DNA of 64,000 bases from Bradyrhizobium lablabi (GCF_018131005.1 NZ_JAFCJK010000007.1:1-64000); one strand, 5' to 3'. Shown: positions 46,490 to 54,080, numbered from the stretch's first letter. Program-made: numbers and translations. The notes: a model not told the origin generated them from the letters alone.

Positions 46490-46785
46490 TCTCCCCGAGA
46501 TACTGGGATGATCGCACATGGAACTGATCGGGAACCGCTGCTTCGCTAAATCACTCCCTGCTCTACAGCCACCAGACGCGTGCCGACCTCAGCCGACGCA
46601 GTGCATTAGCGGAAGGTGGCAGTTGCGGCATTAGCGCGCGGATTGAACGAACGCACGACGGCTGCGGTCCAATAGTAGATCGGGTGACTTGGGCGACGGG
46701 TCTAGGCGATGGCTGAATCCGGCCAGCAGCGCGACAGCGCGTATCCATGATTGCGTGTAGGCACCCAGTACGCCAGGAGATAGCG
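46490..46785. other. gap with no supported gene
   Basis: A low-complexity reverse frame spans 46563-46748, but it lacks a ribosome site and protein-like composition. The gap holds the leader of the gene at 46786. Confidence 0.4.
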
Positions 46786-47379
46786 ATGGATAGTGAAAAG
46801 CTCAGAGAAACGATCGTTGGAACACTTAAGCGGCGAGAGGCTCAGAAAATCGATTTTCATTGCGGCTCGCGGGCTGTCAACCGATCCATCCTCAACCAGG
46901 TTGTCGACAGGTTGAACAATGGCAAACTGTTCACAGATCCTGACCCATCAGCTCTCTCCACTCCTTCTGCTGAAGCGCAGTATTCTCCTAGAAAGCGAAC
47001 TCTGTTTTTTAAAAGCGAAGACTATGGATCAGTGTCTTCGGCAGAACAGGGCACGATAGTTCATGAATCGGTGCATGCCGGTTTTCATGTTATTGGACAC
47101 GGAGAGAAGTTTTTACGAATTGACAACGAACCCTCAGCCTACTTGGCCGAGGCATTCTTTCTGGTCAATTGCGGTTGGAGGTTCGAGGAAATTAGCAATC
47201 GTCCGATGCACCTTCAGTTAGCATTCACTATCGCGTTGAATATGCGATCCCAGAAACGATCCTCTGTGTCGCGGGATGATCTAAAGCTTTTGCGCAACGG
47301 GATTGCGAGGCTCGAACTAGGTTATGATACGGAAACCAGATTTGGGACTGACAAGGACTATCAAGGCATACCCAAATAG
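46786..47379 (+). CDS. putative zinc metallopeptidase-like protein
   Basis: 197 aa from the ATG at 46786, with CAGGAGAT upstream. Residues near 100-130 read TIVHESVHAGFHVIG, an HExxH motif, and a downstream acidic helix ENEPSAYLAEAFF-like segment (NEPSAYLAEAFF) could supply the third ligand. The region is visibly A/T-richer than the core, which suggests acquired DNA. No family is assigned. A terminator begins at the stop codon. Confidence 0.7.
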   Translation: MDSEKLRETIVGTLKRREAQKIDFHCGSRAVNRSILNQVVDRLNNGKLFTDPDPSALSTPSAEAQYSPRKRTLFFKSEDYGSVSSAEQGTIVHESVHAGFHVIGHGEKFLRIDNEPSAYLAEAFFLVNCGWRFEEISNRPMHLQLAFTIALNMRSQKRSSVSRDDLKLLRNGIARLELGYDTETRFGTDKDYQGIPK

Positions 47380-47411
47380 CGCCCGCTGCGGTCACCTCGG
47401 ACGGGCGCTTT
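47378..47411 (+). terminator. intrinsic terminator
   Basis: AGCGCCCG (47378-47385) pairs with CGGGCGCT (47402-47409), followed by TT. It overlaps the stop codon of the metallopeptidase-like gene. Confidence 0.6.
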
Positions 47412-47499
47412 GGCAAGGTAGCATGCCACTCCACCCCACCACCTCACTGCAGCCCGCAGCCGTTCATTCACGACGGCCAGCTATCAATCTAACCTGAGA

Positions 47500-47600
47500 T
47501 TTCCCCACCCACGGCGCGCTGTAGCTCTCGCCCGTTCCGATCCCCAAGGGATTGATAATTTGCATCTGCGCGGCGACATCGCTTCGATGCGCTATGCCCG
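47500..47600. repeat. island repeat R1, copy 2 (orphan)
   Basis: Shares TTTCCCCACCCACG, CTGTAGCTCTCG and GTTCCGATCCCCAAGG with copy 1, but diverges about where the HGGC gene would start, and no HGGC protein follows. The orphan copy shows that the unit has been copied or truncated independently of the gene. From here to 47796 no gene is supported. Confidence 0.6.
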
Positions 47601-47796
47601 CCGTTGGCACGCGCGTTGCGATTCGACCGTTGCTGGCATTTCAGCGACCCAGCTTGACACAGGCGTCGCCGGGACAGTGCATTTCGAGCCCGGCGGCGTA
47701 TTTTTTTGGGATTACTGGTGTCACCGTGGGCTTAGTCGCCCCTTGCCTGTCCGGTGAATTCCGAGTTTGCCGCTGAGCCGAAGTTATTCAGTGCAA

Positions 47797-47976
47797 CTAT
47801 TTTCGACGGTTGGGTGGGCCGGTGGCCGCCGGCTCCTTCGCCGGCACGAACGATACCGGGGGACTCGTTCGGATCATGGAGGCCGCCTTGTCGTTCCTGT
47901 GGGCCACGAGGATCGTCGCCGCCGTAGCGAGCATCAGCAGCCCGGAGGTGATGACGACTAGAAAGAGGCGCTCCAT
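47797..47976 (-). CDS. small single-helix membrane protein, 59 aa
   Basis: Begins MERLFLVVITSGLLMLATAA, one helix, followed by a Pro/Thr-rich tail (TSPPVSFVPAKEPAATG). The start ATG is at 47976. The ribosome site is weak, but the clean stop-free frame with a signal-anchor-like start is convincing. Confidence 0.55.
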   Translation of the reverse strand: MERLFLVVITSGLLMLATAATILVAHRNDKAASMIRTSPPVSFVPAKEPAATGPPNRRK

Positions 47977-48075
47977 GCGAACTCAATCAATCTCGCGAGG
48001 GCCTGTTCCGATGTTGCCGCGACTGTTTTGGGCTATATCTTACAGATCAAGGCGTCGCGTGTAGGGAGACGTGCG

Positions 48076-48201
48076 GTGCGTGAATACACTGGCCGGGAGG
48101 TGTTGCGGGACCGGGGCTTTTGGGTGACGATGGCGATCGGGCTCTCACCGGTCGTGGTGTCCGCCGCCATTCTGACCTGGGTGATATGGATGGTCTCCTA
48201 G
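48076..48201 (+). CDS. small single-helix membrane protein, 41 aa
   Basis: GTG start at 48076, with GGGAG 7 bases upstream. It encodes a charged N-terminus (VREYTGREVLRDRG) and one helix (VTMAIGLSPVVVSAAILTWV). A sigma-70-like pair (TTGCCG, TATCTT) lies near 48016-48045. Confidence 0.6.
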   Translation: MREYTGREVLRDRGFWVTMAIGLSPVVVSAAILTWVIWMVS

Positions 48202-48366
48202 AGAGACGTCCCAGTTGCGCAAACTGTTCCGACAGGAAACGGCCGCCACGCACGGAAGGTGCACCGGCACCGCCAACCCTGGACGTTTTCTTCCGGCTAC
48301 AGGGACCTCGGGAAACTTTGGCAGCGGGACCGGAAGATCGCTGAATTGACAACGCGAGAGCGGCCG

Positions 48367-48612
48367 CTAATGGGCAGGTTCTTTATTGGGATTGTCATCC
48401 TGAGCATCGCGATCTTGCTGGCGTTCTACCTGCATATCATCGCGCTCTAGAACTTGGCTGACGTCAGGCTCCTCAATTCCGTCCTGAGGGGCCTGACACT
48501 CCCAGGGCATCCCCGCTCCGCACTGACAGCCCCATTCAGACCAAGGCCGCTTGGGATGGTTCTCGCACACCCAGCCGATGCCGAGGCATATGGGACAATC
48601 CGGATCGATCAT
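48367..48612 (-). CDS. Cys-rich CxxC protein of the DUF2934 cassette, copy B (intact)
   Basis: 81 aa. CPICLGIGWVCENHP, then GCQCGAGMPWECQ, six or seven Cys and a His that could bind one or two zinc ions. The ATG overlaps the stop of the DUF2934 gene (TGATG), so the two are made together. Apart from the first ~55 residues, the acidic tail overlaps an antisense hydrophobic frame at 48370-48450, so the true C-terminus is uncertain. It is the only unbroken member of three copies. Confidence 0.75.
   Translation of the reverse strand: MIDPDCPICLGIGWVCENHPKRPWSEWGCQCGAGMPWECQAPQDGIEEPDVSQVLERDDMQVERQQDRDAQDDNPNKEPAH
48370..48450 (+). CDS. possible 26-aa membrane peptide, antisense to the Cys-rich gene
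   Basis: MGRFFIGIVILSIAILLAFY, with a single helix and two charged residues. It lies on the opposite strand of the 3' end of the Cys-rich gene. The hydrophobic reading may explain the unusual acidic tail of that protein as its antisense shadow. The ribosome site is weak. Confidence 0.4.
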   Translation: MGRFFIGIVILSIAILLAFYLHIIAL

Positions 48613-48791
48613 CAGACGGGAAGACTATTGCTGTTGGGCTGGTCGGGCTGAGTTGGCGTGTCAGGGCTCTCGCTCTCGGCGTTCAACTCGACTTCCGCCG
48701 CGTGCCAGAACTCAGCATCTCTGCCTTCGGGACGGCCGGCCTTTTCCCAGAGTTGGTGCGCGTAATTCCGAATTTGATCTTCCGTCGCCAT
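48612..48791 (-). CDS. DUF2934 protein, cassette B
   Basis: 59 aa. DQIRNYAHQLWEKAGRPEGR followed by DAEFWHAAEVEL is a clear DUF2934 domain, followed by a Ser/Pro-rich tail. Overlaps the start of the Cys-rich gene by one base. Not preceded by an EcfG-type site of its own; the candidate sRNA terminator lies 110 bp upstream. Confidence 0.8.
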   Translation of the reverse strand: MATEDQIRNYAHQLWEKAGRPEGRDAEFWHAAEVELNAESESPDTPTQPDQPNSNSLPV

Positions 48792-48900
48792 TGTATTCTC
48801 TTCGCTTGGTTTGAGATCGCTCTTTCACACCGCACTTGCGAGCGTTGCCGCACAAGCGACAAATGCGAGAACGCCGGCATTCCGAGCTTCCGATCGAATG

Positions 48901-48996
48901 AAAAGCCCCAGCTCCCATGCGCAAGAGGGTTGTTCCGAGAGCTGGGGCGAAGTGGGCATCGTATCCCGCCGCAGTGCCGGAGGGGCACAGACGGCA
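48901..48996 (-). ncRNA. candidate stress-induced sRNA a
   Basis: Downstream of an EcfG-like promoter, a stretch of ~95 nt without a gene ends in a strong stem, GAGCTGGGGC (48939-48948 read on the plus strand) against GCCCCAGCTC (48905-48914), then TTTT. A second copy of promoter, body and terminator lies at 50678-50809. Length and exact 5' end are inferred. Confidence 0.5.
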
Positions 48997-49002
48997 ATCG
49001 CC

Positions 49003-49028
49003 AACTTTTATTTAGACCGGTCGGTTCC
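49003..49028 (-). promoter_or_regulatory. EcfG-type promoter a
   Basis: ATAGGAAC-N18-GTT on the minus strand (GGAAC-N17-AGTT), consistent with the general-stress sigma consensus GGAAC-N16/17-CGTT. Confidence 0.55.
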
Positions 49029-49116
49029 TATGCAGGCGCTTCGCAACGCTGCCGCAAGGTGTCGGGCGGTTGACTTGGATCAAGGCGGCCGGAACTCACG
49101 GGATCAGCGTTCCGGC

Positions 49117-49230
49117 ATGACCGAACGCCGATTCGATTGGATTGAGATCGCCTGCTTCATCTCGATAGCCCTAACGCTGGTGGCCCTCGTCGTGCTTTTC
49201 TCGGGCTTGATGGAGCCGTCGTCGAGCTAA
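49117..49230 (+). CDS. small single-helix membrane protein, 37 aa
   Basis: MTERRFDWIEIACFISIALT, one long helix of about 22 residues ending FSGLMEPSSS. A larger frame upstream has no protein-like character, so the start is placed at 49117. The ribosome site is weak. Confidence 0.5.
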   Translation: MTERRFDWIEIACFISIALTLVALVVLFSGLMEPSSS

Positions 49231-49301
49231 CCTGGCACAAACTGCACTGGCGGCCTCGAACGCGCATAACTTATGTTGGTCGCGCAATGTGGAGTTGCGC
49301 G

Positions 49302-49388
49302 ATGGGAAGAGACCTACTCTATACCGCGTCGATCATAATGCTGGGGCTTTGCTCCATGGCGATCACCGCTATCGCCGCTTTCATCTAG
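49302..49388 (+). CDS. tiny membrane peptide, copy 1 (LGLCS family)
   Basis: 28 aa. MGRDLLYTASIIMLGLCSMA then ITAIAAFI. GGAG lies 8 bases upstream. Aligns without gaps with the 29-aa peptide at 50162 over MGxDxLxxA and LGLCS, which supports real expression. Confidence 0.6.
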   Translation: MGRDLLYTASIIMLGLCSMAITAIAAFI

Positions 49389-49473
49389 ATGACCGCGCCC
49401 CAAGCCCAGACCAGGGCTAGGAACATCTTTCCATCAAGAACGTCGATCTTTTGCGGTCCATGGAGAACCCCAA

Positions 49474-49722
49474 ATGATCGGCGAAGGCGAACCGCTGCAA
49501 CACAGCGATGGGCGGAGTAAACTCGACGAGGCCAAGGAGGCCGTTCAGGCGGCTGCGGAGACGGTCAAGGCCACAACGCAGACTGTTGCTGACGCCATCG
49601 ATGCGGGTCGAAAACCCGGCGCGCCACTCGACCGCCTGGCTCGCTGGACGCGGGAGGCGCCCCTGCCGGCGATCGCTGTTGCGTTCCTGATCGGCGTGGT
49701 GATTGGCCGCCCGCGCAGGTGA
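49474..49722 (+). CDS. ElaB/YqjD-like membrane-anchored protein
   Basis: 82 aa. A long Ala/Lys/Glu-rich helix (KLDEAKEAVQAAAETVKATT) precedes a C-terminal helix PLPAIAVAFLIGVVIGRPRR, the tail anchor of DUF883-type ribosome-associated membrane proteins. GGAG precedes the ATG. Confidence 0.7.
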   Translation: MIGEGEPLQHSDGRSKLDEAKEAVQAAAETVKATTQTVADAIDAGRKPGAPLDRLARWTREAPLPAIAVAFLIGVVIGRPRR

Positions 49723-49764
49723 CGCAGGCTGCCACCGCCGCAACGCGCTCAGCATAGCCTGAAT

Positions 49765-49799
49765 AAAAGGACCCCAGATCCTCCGAGGGAACTGGGGCC
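49765..49799 (-). terminator. intrinsic terminator on the minus strand
   Basis: CCCCAG (49772) pairs with CTGGGG (49792-49797), extended by GG/CC; TTTTATTC follows on the minus strand. No gene lies immediately upstream on that strand, so it may end an unannotated RNA. No EcfG-like site was found in front of it. Confidence 0.5.
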
Positions 49800-49952
49800 A
49801 AGTTTGCCCTAATGGTTGCCGCCAAGTGCAACTGCGACAACGAGCGCCGCTTACTTCAGCCTAGCTGGTTCAGCAACCGTGGCCATCGGTCGCAAGGTGA
49901 AGAGAGACCTGACGGCTTGTAAATCTTTGGAGACGCGACACGGCCGCCGCCA

Positions 49953-50006
49953 ACAAAAAGCGACCCAATCACGTACTGGGGCCGCAGGCCGTTACCTTAT
50001 CAACGC
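49953..50006 (-). ncRNA. candidate stress-induced sRNA c
   Basis: A ~50-nt segment behind an EcfG-like promoter, ending in TGGGGCCGC/GCGACCCA (one mismatch) and a T5 run. It is the paralogue of segment d at 55068, with promoter and terminator conserved and the middle diverged. Confidence 0.45.
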
Positions 50007-50012
50007 CACTGT

Positions 50013-50037
50013 AACCGGGCCGGACAGTGCTCGTTCC
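50013..50037 (-). promoter_or_regulatory. EcfG-type promoter c
   Basis: GGAAC-N17-GTT on the minus strand (GGAAC-N16-GGTT), directly upstream of candidate sRNA c. Confidence 0.5.
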
Positions 50038-50161
50038 TATCGCGGGGACGGCCGCTTCGGTTAATGGTGCTCTCCTGCTTCTGCGGTGGTGGCGCAATCC
50101 GCACTTGCGTTGCCAAACCTCACGGTCGTAGCCTCCGTCTCGCTTACGCGGAGGTAATGTC

Positions 50162-50251
50162 ATGGGCGGTGACATGCTCTTTCGGGCCTGGGTCGTGGTG
50201 CTGGGCCTATGCTCCATCGCTTTCGCAGCATTCGCCCTATTCCTCTCGTGA
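50162..50251 (+). CDS. tiny membrane peptide, copy 2 (LGLCS family), coupled to LuxR
   Basis: 29 aa. MGGDMLFRAWVVVLGLCSIA then FAAFALFLS. A textbook GGAGG lies 7 bases before the ATG. The stop TGA overlaps the GTG start of the LuxR gene (GTGA), which suggests the peptide is either a partner or a leader of the regulator. Confidence 0.65.
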   Translation: MGGDMLFRAWVVVLGLCSIAFAAFALFLS

Positions 50252-50493
50252 CGCTCGCAGAAGGCAGGCCTCTGACGGCCAGAGAGAAACAACTCCTCAG
50301 GCGCATGGCTCTGGGGCAGTCTGATCGTGAGATCGCCATCCAGATCGGCGGGACAGAGGCACAGGTCGCGACCCAGCGCCTCCGCTTGCTCAGGAAGCTG
50401 AATATCCGTTCTGCTGCTGAGATTATGGACGCTGCCGGGAGGTTGGCCCCTTGGCCGCGGCAAAAGGGTTTGGTCCGCGAGTGTCCAAAATAA
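50248..50493 (+). CDS. stand-alone LuxR/GerE-type helix-turn-helix protein
   Basis: 81 aa from a GTG overlapping the peptide's stop. LTAREKQLLRRMALGQSDRE and IAIQIGGTEAQVATQRLRLL form the four-helix LuxR DNA-binding domain with no receiver or ligand domain. Such minimal regulators (as GerE) are rare in Rhizobiales. A minus-strand terminator starts within its last base pair region. Confidence 0.75.
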   Translation: MTLAEGRPLTAREKQLLRRMALGQSDREIAIQIGGTEAQVATQRLRLLRKLNIRSAAEIMDAAGRLAPWPRQKGLVRECPK

Positions 50494-50524
50494 AAGGGCC
50501 GCTGCAACTTGGAAACAGCGACCC
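50487..50524 (-). terminator. terminator converging on the luxR gene
   Basis: GGGCCGCTG (50496) pairs with CAGCGACCC (50516-50524, one mismatch), followed on the minus strand by TTTTATTTT. Suggests a minus-strand RNA from the gap at 50525-50676, where a GGAACC site exists without a proper GTT. Confidence 0.55.
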
Positions 50525-50677
50525 TCCGGGTTTCAAAAATCTTCGAAATGAAAAGCGCCAGCCTCCCCGGTAGTCTATCCTTTCCCGATTAATTTGGTTC
50601 CCGCGAACACATATGTGAATTTCGTCTGTCCTAATTTGTTTCTGTTGATGTCTGAATTGGGGCGGAACCAACTGCGT

Positions 50678-50777
50678 AAAAAAGCCCCAGCTCCCAGGGG
50701 GCAAGGGGGGTTGTTCCGAGAGCTGGGGGCGAAGTGCGCATCATATGCCGCCCGCGCCGAGAGGGGCACAGACAGCA
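50678..50777 (-). ncRNA. candidate stress-induced sRNA b
   Basis: Paralogue of sRNA a: an EcfG-like promoter, ~100 nt of noncoding sequence, then GAGCTGGGGGC/GCCCCAGCTC and a T6 run (plus strand A6 at 50678). The body shares the segment GTCTGTGCCCCTC with copy a. Confidence 0.5.
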
Positions 50778-50783
50778 ATGGTC

Positions 50784-50809
50784 AACTTTTATTCGGACGG
50801 CCAGGTTCC
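50784..50809 (-). promoter_or_regulatory. EcfG-type promoter b
   Basis: ATAGGAAC-N18-GTT on the minus strand (GGAAC-N17-AGTT), the same spacing as promoter a. Confidence 0.55.
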
Positions 50810-50935
50810 TATCTCAGACGCTTCGCAGGTCGGGTTTCATAGGACGCGATGCCACGATCCCACGGCGGGCGCTTATTAACCGGCCGTTAATTCGCGCTGT
50901 GGAGACCTGAAGGCTACCGCCAAGGCGGAGGCCCC

Positions 50936-51151
50936 ATGGACCGTACAGCCCTGCTAGAGCAATTAAAGGAAGCCGAACGGAACATATCTGAAGGCGTGTC
51001 CAGGCTTGCGCGACAGGAGGTACAGATCGTGGAGTTGGACCGAGAGGGCCGCGAGTCTCAGCGGGCAAAAATCGTTCTCGCCACCTTAAAAGAAATGCTT
51101 GCGCGGCATTATGAAGATCGTGAGCGCATTTTGATGGAGTTGAAAAAGTAG
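50936..51151 (+). CDS. hypothetical coiled-coil protein, 71 aa
   Basis: MDRTALLEQLKEAERNISEG and further heptads to RHYEDRERILMELKK. GGCGGAGG lies in front of the ATG. An inverted repeat (GTTGGCGGA at 51159, TCCGCCAAC at 51189) follows without a T-run. No family. Confidence 0.7.
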   Translation: MDRTALLEQLKEAERNISEGVSRLARQEVQIVELDREGRESQRAKIVLATLKEMLARHYEDRERILMELKK

Positions 51152-51344
51152 GACCTCAGTTGGCGGAATCATTTTAACTAGCAACACCTCCGCCAACGGC
51201 CAATGAAGCGGCGATCTCTCTGGAGGGAGCCTCTCGATTGCAGCTAATTATGGCCCATATCACCGGCAACGGTTTATCCGTGGGCGTCGGTGGCTGAGAG
51301 ACCGGTTTGCGCTCCCGCCTACATCATGTCAGGGAGGCATGCCG

Positions 51345-51527
51345 ATGGAATATCGCGGCATCGAGTATACCGTCGTCCGGAAGATTTCGCCTAACGGCTG
51401 GCGTTGGACGGTTAAGTGCGATCACAAGGACAAGGTCGGAACGGCTTTTGATCGCGAAAGCGCAATCCACAGCGCGAAGAAGTTTATTGACGCGCTGATC
51501 AAGGTTCGATTGAAGCCCGAGAGGTAA
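51345..51527 (+). CDS. small hypothetical protein, 60 aa
   Basis: MEYRGIEYTVVRKISPNGWR followed by WTVKCDHKDKVGTAFDRESA. GGGAGG lies 7 bases before this ATG; a second ATG two codons upstream lacks proper spacing. The beta-rich first half and a helical second half fit a small DUF1488-like fold, not assigned. Confidence 0.65.
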   Translation: MEYRGIEYTVVRKISPNGWRWTVKCDHKDKVGTAFDRESAIHSAKKFIDALIKVRLKPER

Positions 51528-51586
51528 GGCCGCCTCCGGCCGATACGCTGGGCCATGGCCCACGGGAGACGCTGGGAGACCATCCG

Positions 51587-51765
51587 ATGAAGGACATGCA
51601 GGCACACTTGGAAAAGCTGCGGGTGCAGGTTCTGAATGTGAGCTGATCCGTGATTTGGCAACTGACAAGGCAAAGCGCGAACTATTCGACCGCATCGCTC
51701 AACACCACAGGGTGTTGGCAGCCGAGATCGAGCGGGCTATCTCAGCAGGCACAAAGCCTGCCTAG
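51587..51765 (+). pseudogene. frameshifted copy of the MKDMKAHL family
   Basis: MKDMQAHLEKLRVQV matches the gene at 46489, then a one-base loss causes a stop at 51643. In the other frame the family continues, ECELIRDLATDKAKRELFDR then HHRVLAAEIE, to a TAG at 51763. Length 179 nt is one short of 60 codons. Its end overlaps the stop codon of the Gly-rich gene. Confidence 0.75.
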
Positions 51766-52298
51766 CAGCCCTTGCAGACGCTTTTCGCCTTCTGGTCGGC
51801 TCTCCTGTTCTCGCTATCGATCTGGGCGTCGCTGGCTTCCTCCCGCGTCGTCGTGGGGACGTTTCGGTGCGGCGGCCCGCCATCGCCAGCGCCTGACGGA
51901 TTGTTGAGGCCTGCGTCGTCGGCGCCTTGGGGTGGGTTGGCCGAGTTTTGCAGATCGCCATCGAGCGGCTTGGCCGGTGGGTTAGCGATGCCTGTAGTTG
52001 TGCCCTGATTGACGCTCGACAAGTCGGCGGTACCGCTGGGGGCGTTGCCGGAGCTATTCATTCCGGCAGCATTCGCGGCGCCTTGCGGCGTCCCACGCAC
52101 GCCAATCGATCCGACGCCTACCGAGCCCGCGCTCGGCGACCCTGCCGCGCCTCCCGCCGATGCACTACCGCCAGAGACGCCACCGGCACTACCGTCCCCA
52201 CCTCCGCCGCCCCCACCTTGGGCACAGGAGGGATTGACTGAGGCTGTCGCCATCAACGCAGCAAATGCACTTGTCAGGATCGCCTGTCGCATTCGCAT
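51762..52298 (-). CDS. secreted Gly/Ser-rich protein ending CKGC, copy 1
   Basis: 178 aa. A Sec signal (RMRQAILTSAFAALMATASV) is followed by a Gly tract and a low-complexity region rich in Gly, Ser, Ala and Pro, then a conserved C-terminus: TTREEASDAQIDSENRRADQ, ending KSVCKGC. The start is set at 52298; frames farther upstream carry no signal peptide. Paralogue at 55661. The two Cys at the end could form a disulfide or metal site. Confidence 0.75.
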   Translation of the reverse strand: MRMRQAILTSAFAALMATASVNPSCAQGGGGGGGDGSAGGVSGGSASAGGAAGSPSAGSVGVGSIGVRGTPQGAANAAGMNSSGNAPSGTADLSSVNQGTTTGIANPPAKPLDGDLQNSANPPQGADDAGLNNPSGAGDGGPPHRNVPTTTREEASDAQIDSENRRADQKAKSVCKGC

Positions 52299-52435
52299 GT
52301 TGCTCTCCCTCTGCACGTCAGCGGACCAGGCGCCAATAGAGCGCGGCGAGAACTCCGAACATGCCGAAGAGACCAGCAATTCCAAGTATCGAGTCCCTCG
52401 GGCATCTCCCTGCGTCTTAGATTTTGCGCGATGGA

Positions 52436-52460
52436 AACGCGGGCCATGGTGAGCGGTTCC
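52436..52460 (-). promoter_or_regulatory. EcfG-type promoter toward Gly-rich copy 1
   Basis: GGAAC-N16-CGTT on the minus strand, the exact consensus form, about 140 bp before the Gly-rich gene. It faces a second EcfG-like site on the plus strand at 52482. Confidence 0.55.
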
Positions 52461-52481
52461 TGTAACGCGAGGTCCCCTGTA

Positions 52482-52507
52482 GGAACACCGCGATAGGGAT
52501 CAGAGTT
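52482..52507 (+). promoter_or_regulatory. EcfG-type promoter of coiled-coil copy 2
   Basis: TAGGAAC-N18-GTT; the sequence after the -10 region (GTCTGTGTCCCTCGG) resembles the start of sRNAs a and b. It lies 92 bp before the ATG at 52600. Confidence 0.5.
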
Positions 52508-52599
52508 GGCACTGGCATTCGCTGTCTGTGTCCCTCGGTACGGGGGCGACGTTTCTGTGCAGTCCGCCTGCACGTCGTGCAACAAGGAGTAGCGTCACA

Positions 52600-52797
52600 A
52601 TGAAGCGTCGTCGTGTCCAACAACCGTTGGCACTTGCTCAGCGCCTAGCGCAGGAGGCGACCAACCTGCGCCTGCAAGCTCGCGGCATGCCACGCGGCGT
52701 TCGCCGCGACGAGTTGCTGCGGAAAGCGCGCCAAGCCGAAAGCAGCGCGCGGGTGACGGAGCGGGTGAGATCACCCAGACCGAGGCTCCCAGAATAG
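52600..52797 (+). CDS. small basic coiled-coil family protein, copy 2
   Basis: 65 aa. KRRRVQQPLALAQRLAQEAT, then LRLQARGMPRGVRRDELLRK and ARQAES. AAGGAG lies 10 bases upstream. Aligned with the copies at 46044, 53268 and 57919. Confidence 0.75.
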   Translation: MKRRRVQQPLALAQRLAQEATNLRLQARGMPRGVRRDELLRKARQAESSARVTERVRSPRPRLPE

Positions 52798-53051
52798 GCC
52801 TTTCCCCTCGCGAGGAACGGCCCCGGCGCGCGGGCTGTCAGGGATACGCGCCAGAGCCGTCTCATCCCCCTCGGTGTGCGCTCGGCCGAGCGCAAACTCA
52901 GCGTAGCGGGAGTCGTGACCTTGTCGGATGAGACAGCCTGTCACTGTGCGTTTGAATGAGAGCCTCCGGTCTGGCTGCTATCCTTCATATTGATGATGGG
53001 CGACGCCAGCGTTGGCAGAAACTATCGTGCCCGCTTCGCGTTCACTTTTGG

Positions 53052-53240
53052 ATGTCAAAAGAGTTTCCGAGCGAACGCGATAAACTGACACCAGAACAGC
53101 GCAGGGCCAGAGACGCCGAGCGTCGGCTTGATGCCGAGCAGGCGATGCGGGAGCATCAGCTTGCGGAGGAAGCACGCCAAGAGAACATGAAACGGCTCCG
53201 CGCTGCACGATTAGCACGAGAAGCCTCGGCCAAAAAATAA
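53052..53240 (+). CDS. highly charged hypothetical protein, 62 aa
   Basis: SERDKLTPEQRRARDAERRL followed by DAEQAMREHQLAEEARQENM is one continuous charged helix. The start ATG at 53052 has only a weak ribosome site. No family assigned. Confidence 0.5.
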   Translation: MSKEFPSERDKLTPEQRRARDAERRLDAEQAMREHQLAEEARQENMKRLRAARLAREASAKK

Positions 53241-53267
53241 GCCGCCTGAGTTGGCGGCGAAACCGTA

Positions 53268-53465
53268 TTAGACCGACGATCTCGGCCCGGGAGATGATCG
53301 CAACCATCCCGCCATATGGGCCGCAGCCTCGTTCTGGCGAACTCTGTGTAAGACTGCCTCTCGCTCTTCACCTGCCGGAAGCAGTTTCGCCCGCTCTCGG
53401 AGCTCCTTGGCCTCCTCGACCAGTCGCACTTCGAGGGCATCCTGCTTCCCGTAGCGTCGTCGCAT
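53268..53465 (-). CDS. small basic coiled-coil family protein, copy 3
   Basis: 65 aa. MRRRYGKQDALEVRLVEEAK, then ELRERAKLLPAGEEREAVLH and RVRQNEAAAHMAGWLRSSPG. AAGGGAAGG precedes the start. Convergent with the charged protein at 53052. Confidence 0.75.
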   Translation of the reverse strand: MRRRYGKQDALEVRLVEEAKELRERAKLLPAGEEREAVLHRVRQNEAAAHMAGWLRSSPGPRSSV

Positions 53466-53596
53466 GGCCTTCCCTTTCCTCAGTCTGCCCGCCCGGAACG
53501 GAAACCATAATTCGTTGCGACGCTCTAAGTTCCAACGCTGTTCACGGCTGAGGGACGAGGCATGCGATGGAAAGGTTGTCGCATGCAGCGCACCGT

Positions 53597-53751
53597 CTAA
53601 TCTCTTCGTTCGGGATGAAGGTCGCGCTTCTGGGCTTCGTACTCAGCTATGAGCAAGCGATCCCATCTAGCGCGACCCGGTCTGTGATACGCGCGGAAAG
53701 CGCTTTGAGGTGCTCGACCTTCTCGTCCAGCTCCACGCACTTCTCACACAT
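53597..53751 (-). pseudogene. MCEKCVELDEKVEHL protein, frameshifted
   Basis: The ATG at 53751 starts MCEKCVELDEKVEHLKALSA with a CxxC pair, reaches VALDGIA, and then meets an early stop. One base lower, the sequence continues LIAEYEAQKRDLHPERR to a TAG at 53597. Length 155 nt is one base short of 52 codons. This family of ~50-aa CxxC/helix proteins recurs in rhizobial genomes. Confidence 0.65.
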
Positions 53752-53972
53752 GACCAATTCCGAGCGTTCGTCCGGGCGCAACTAGGCTGGGCAAAGCCTG
53801 TCGTCGCCATTGTCGCCGTACCCACGTTGAATTCTCGCCGCCGCATGTGCCGTCCTCTGGAGACCACGCAAATGGGAGCACGAGCGTAGCACTTTGTCGT
53901 GGGGCGGTGGGGGTGAAAGGACTGCTTTGGGGTCATTCGCGTCGGAAGTTGGCGAGAACGGGTATGTCTTGC

Positions 53973-54080
53973 TTAGGGCGCGATCCAAATGACCGCGCCT
54001 ACAATGGCCAGCGAAACAATTATCACCGTTATGTCGACGGCGAGCCAGTCGGGAACGCCTCTCGATGGTTGTTCACTCAT
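53973..54080 (-). CDS. tiny membrane peptide, 35 aa
   Basis: MSEQPSRGVPDWLAVDITVI followed by IVSLAIVGAVIWIAP, one helix. AAGGAG lies 8 bases before the ATG. Independent of the LGLCS pair. Confidence 0.6.
   Translation of the reverse strand: MSEQPSRGVPDWLAVDITVIIVSLAIVGAVIWIAP

Noticed and set aside
49396..49474. EcfG-like site GGAAC-N17-GTC near 49424
   Set aside because: The -10 element lacks the final T, so it was not counted.
52274..52420. Tiny hydrophobic reverse frame ending LAALYWRLVR near 52320-52400
   Set aside because: Hydrophobic and stop-free but without any usable start codon.
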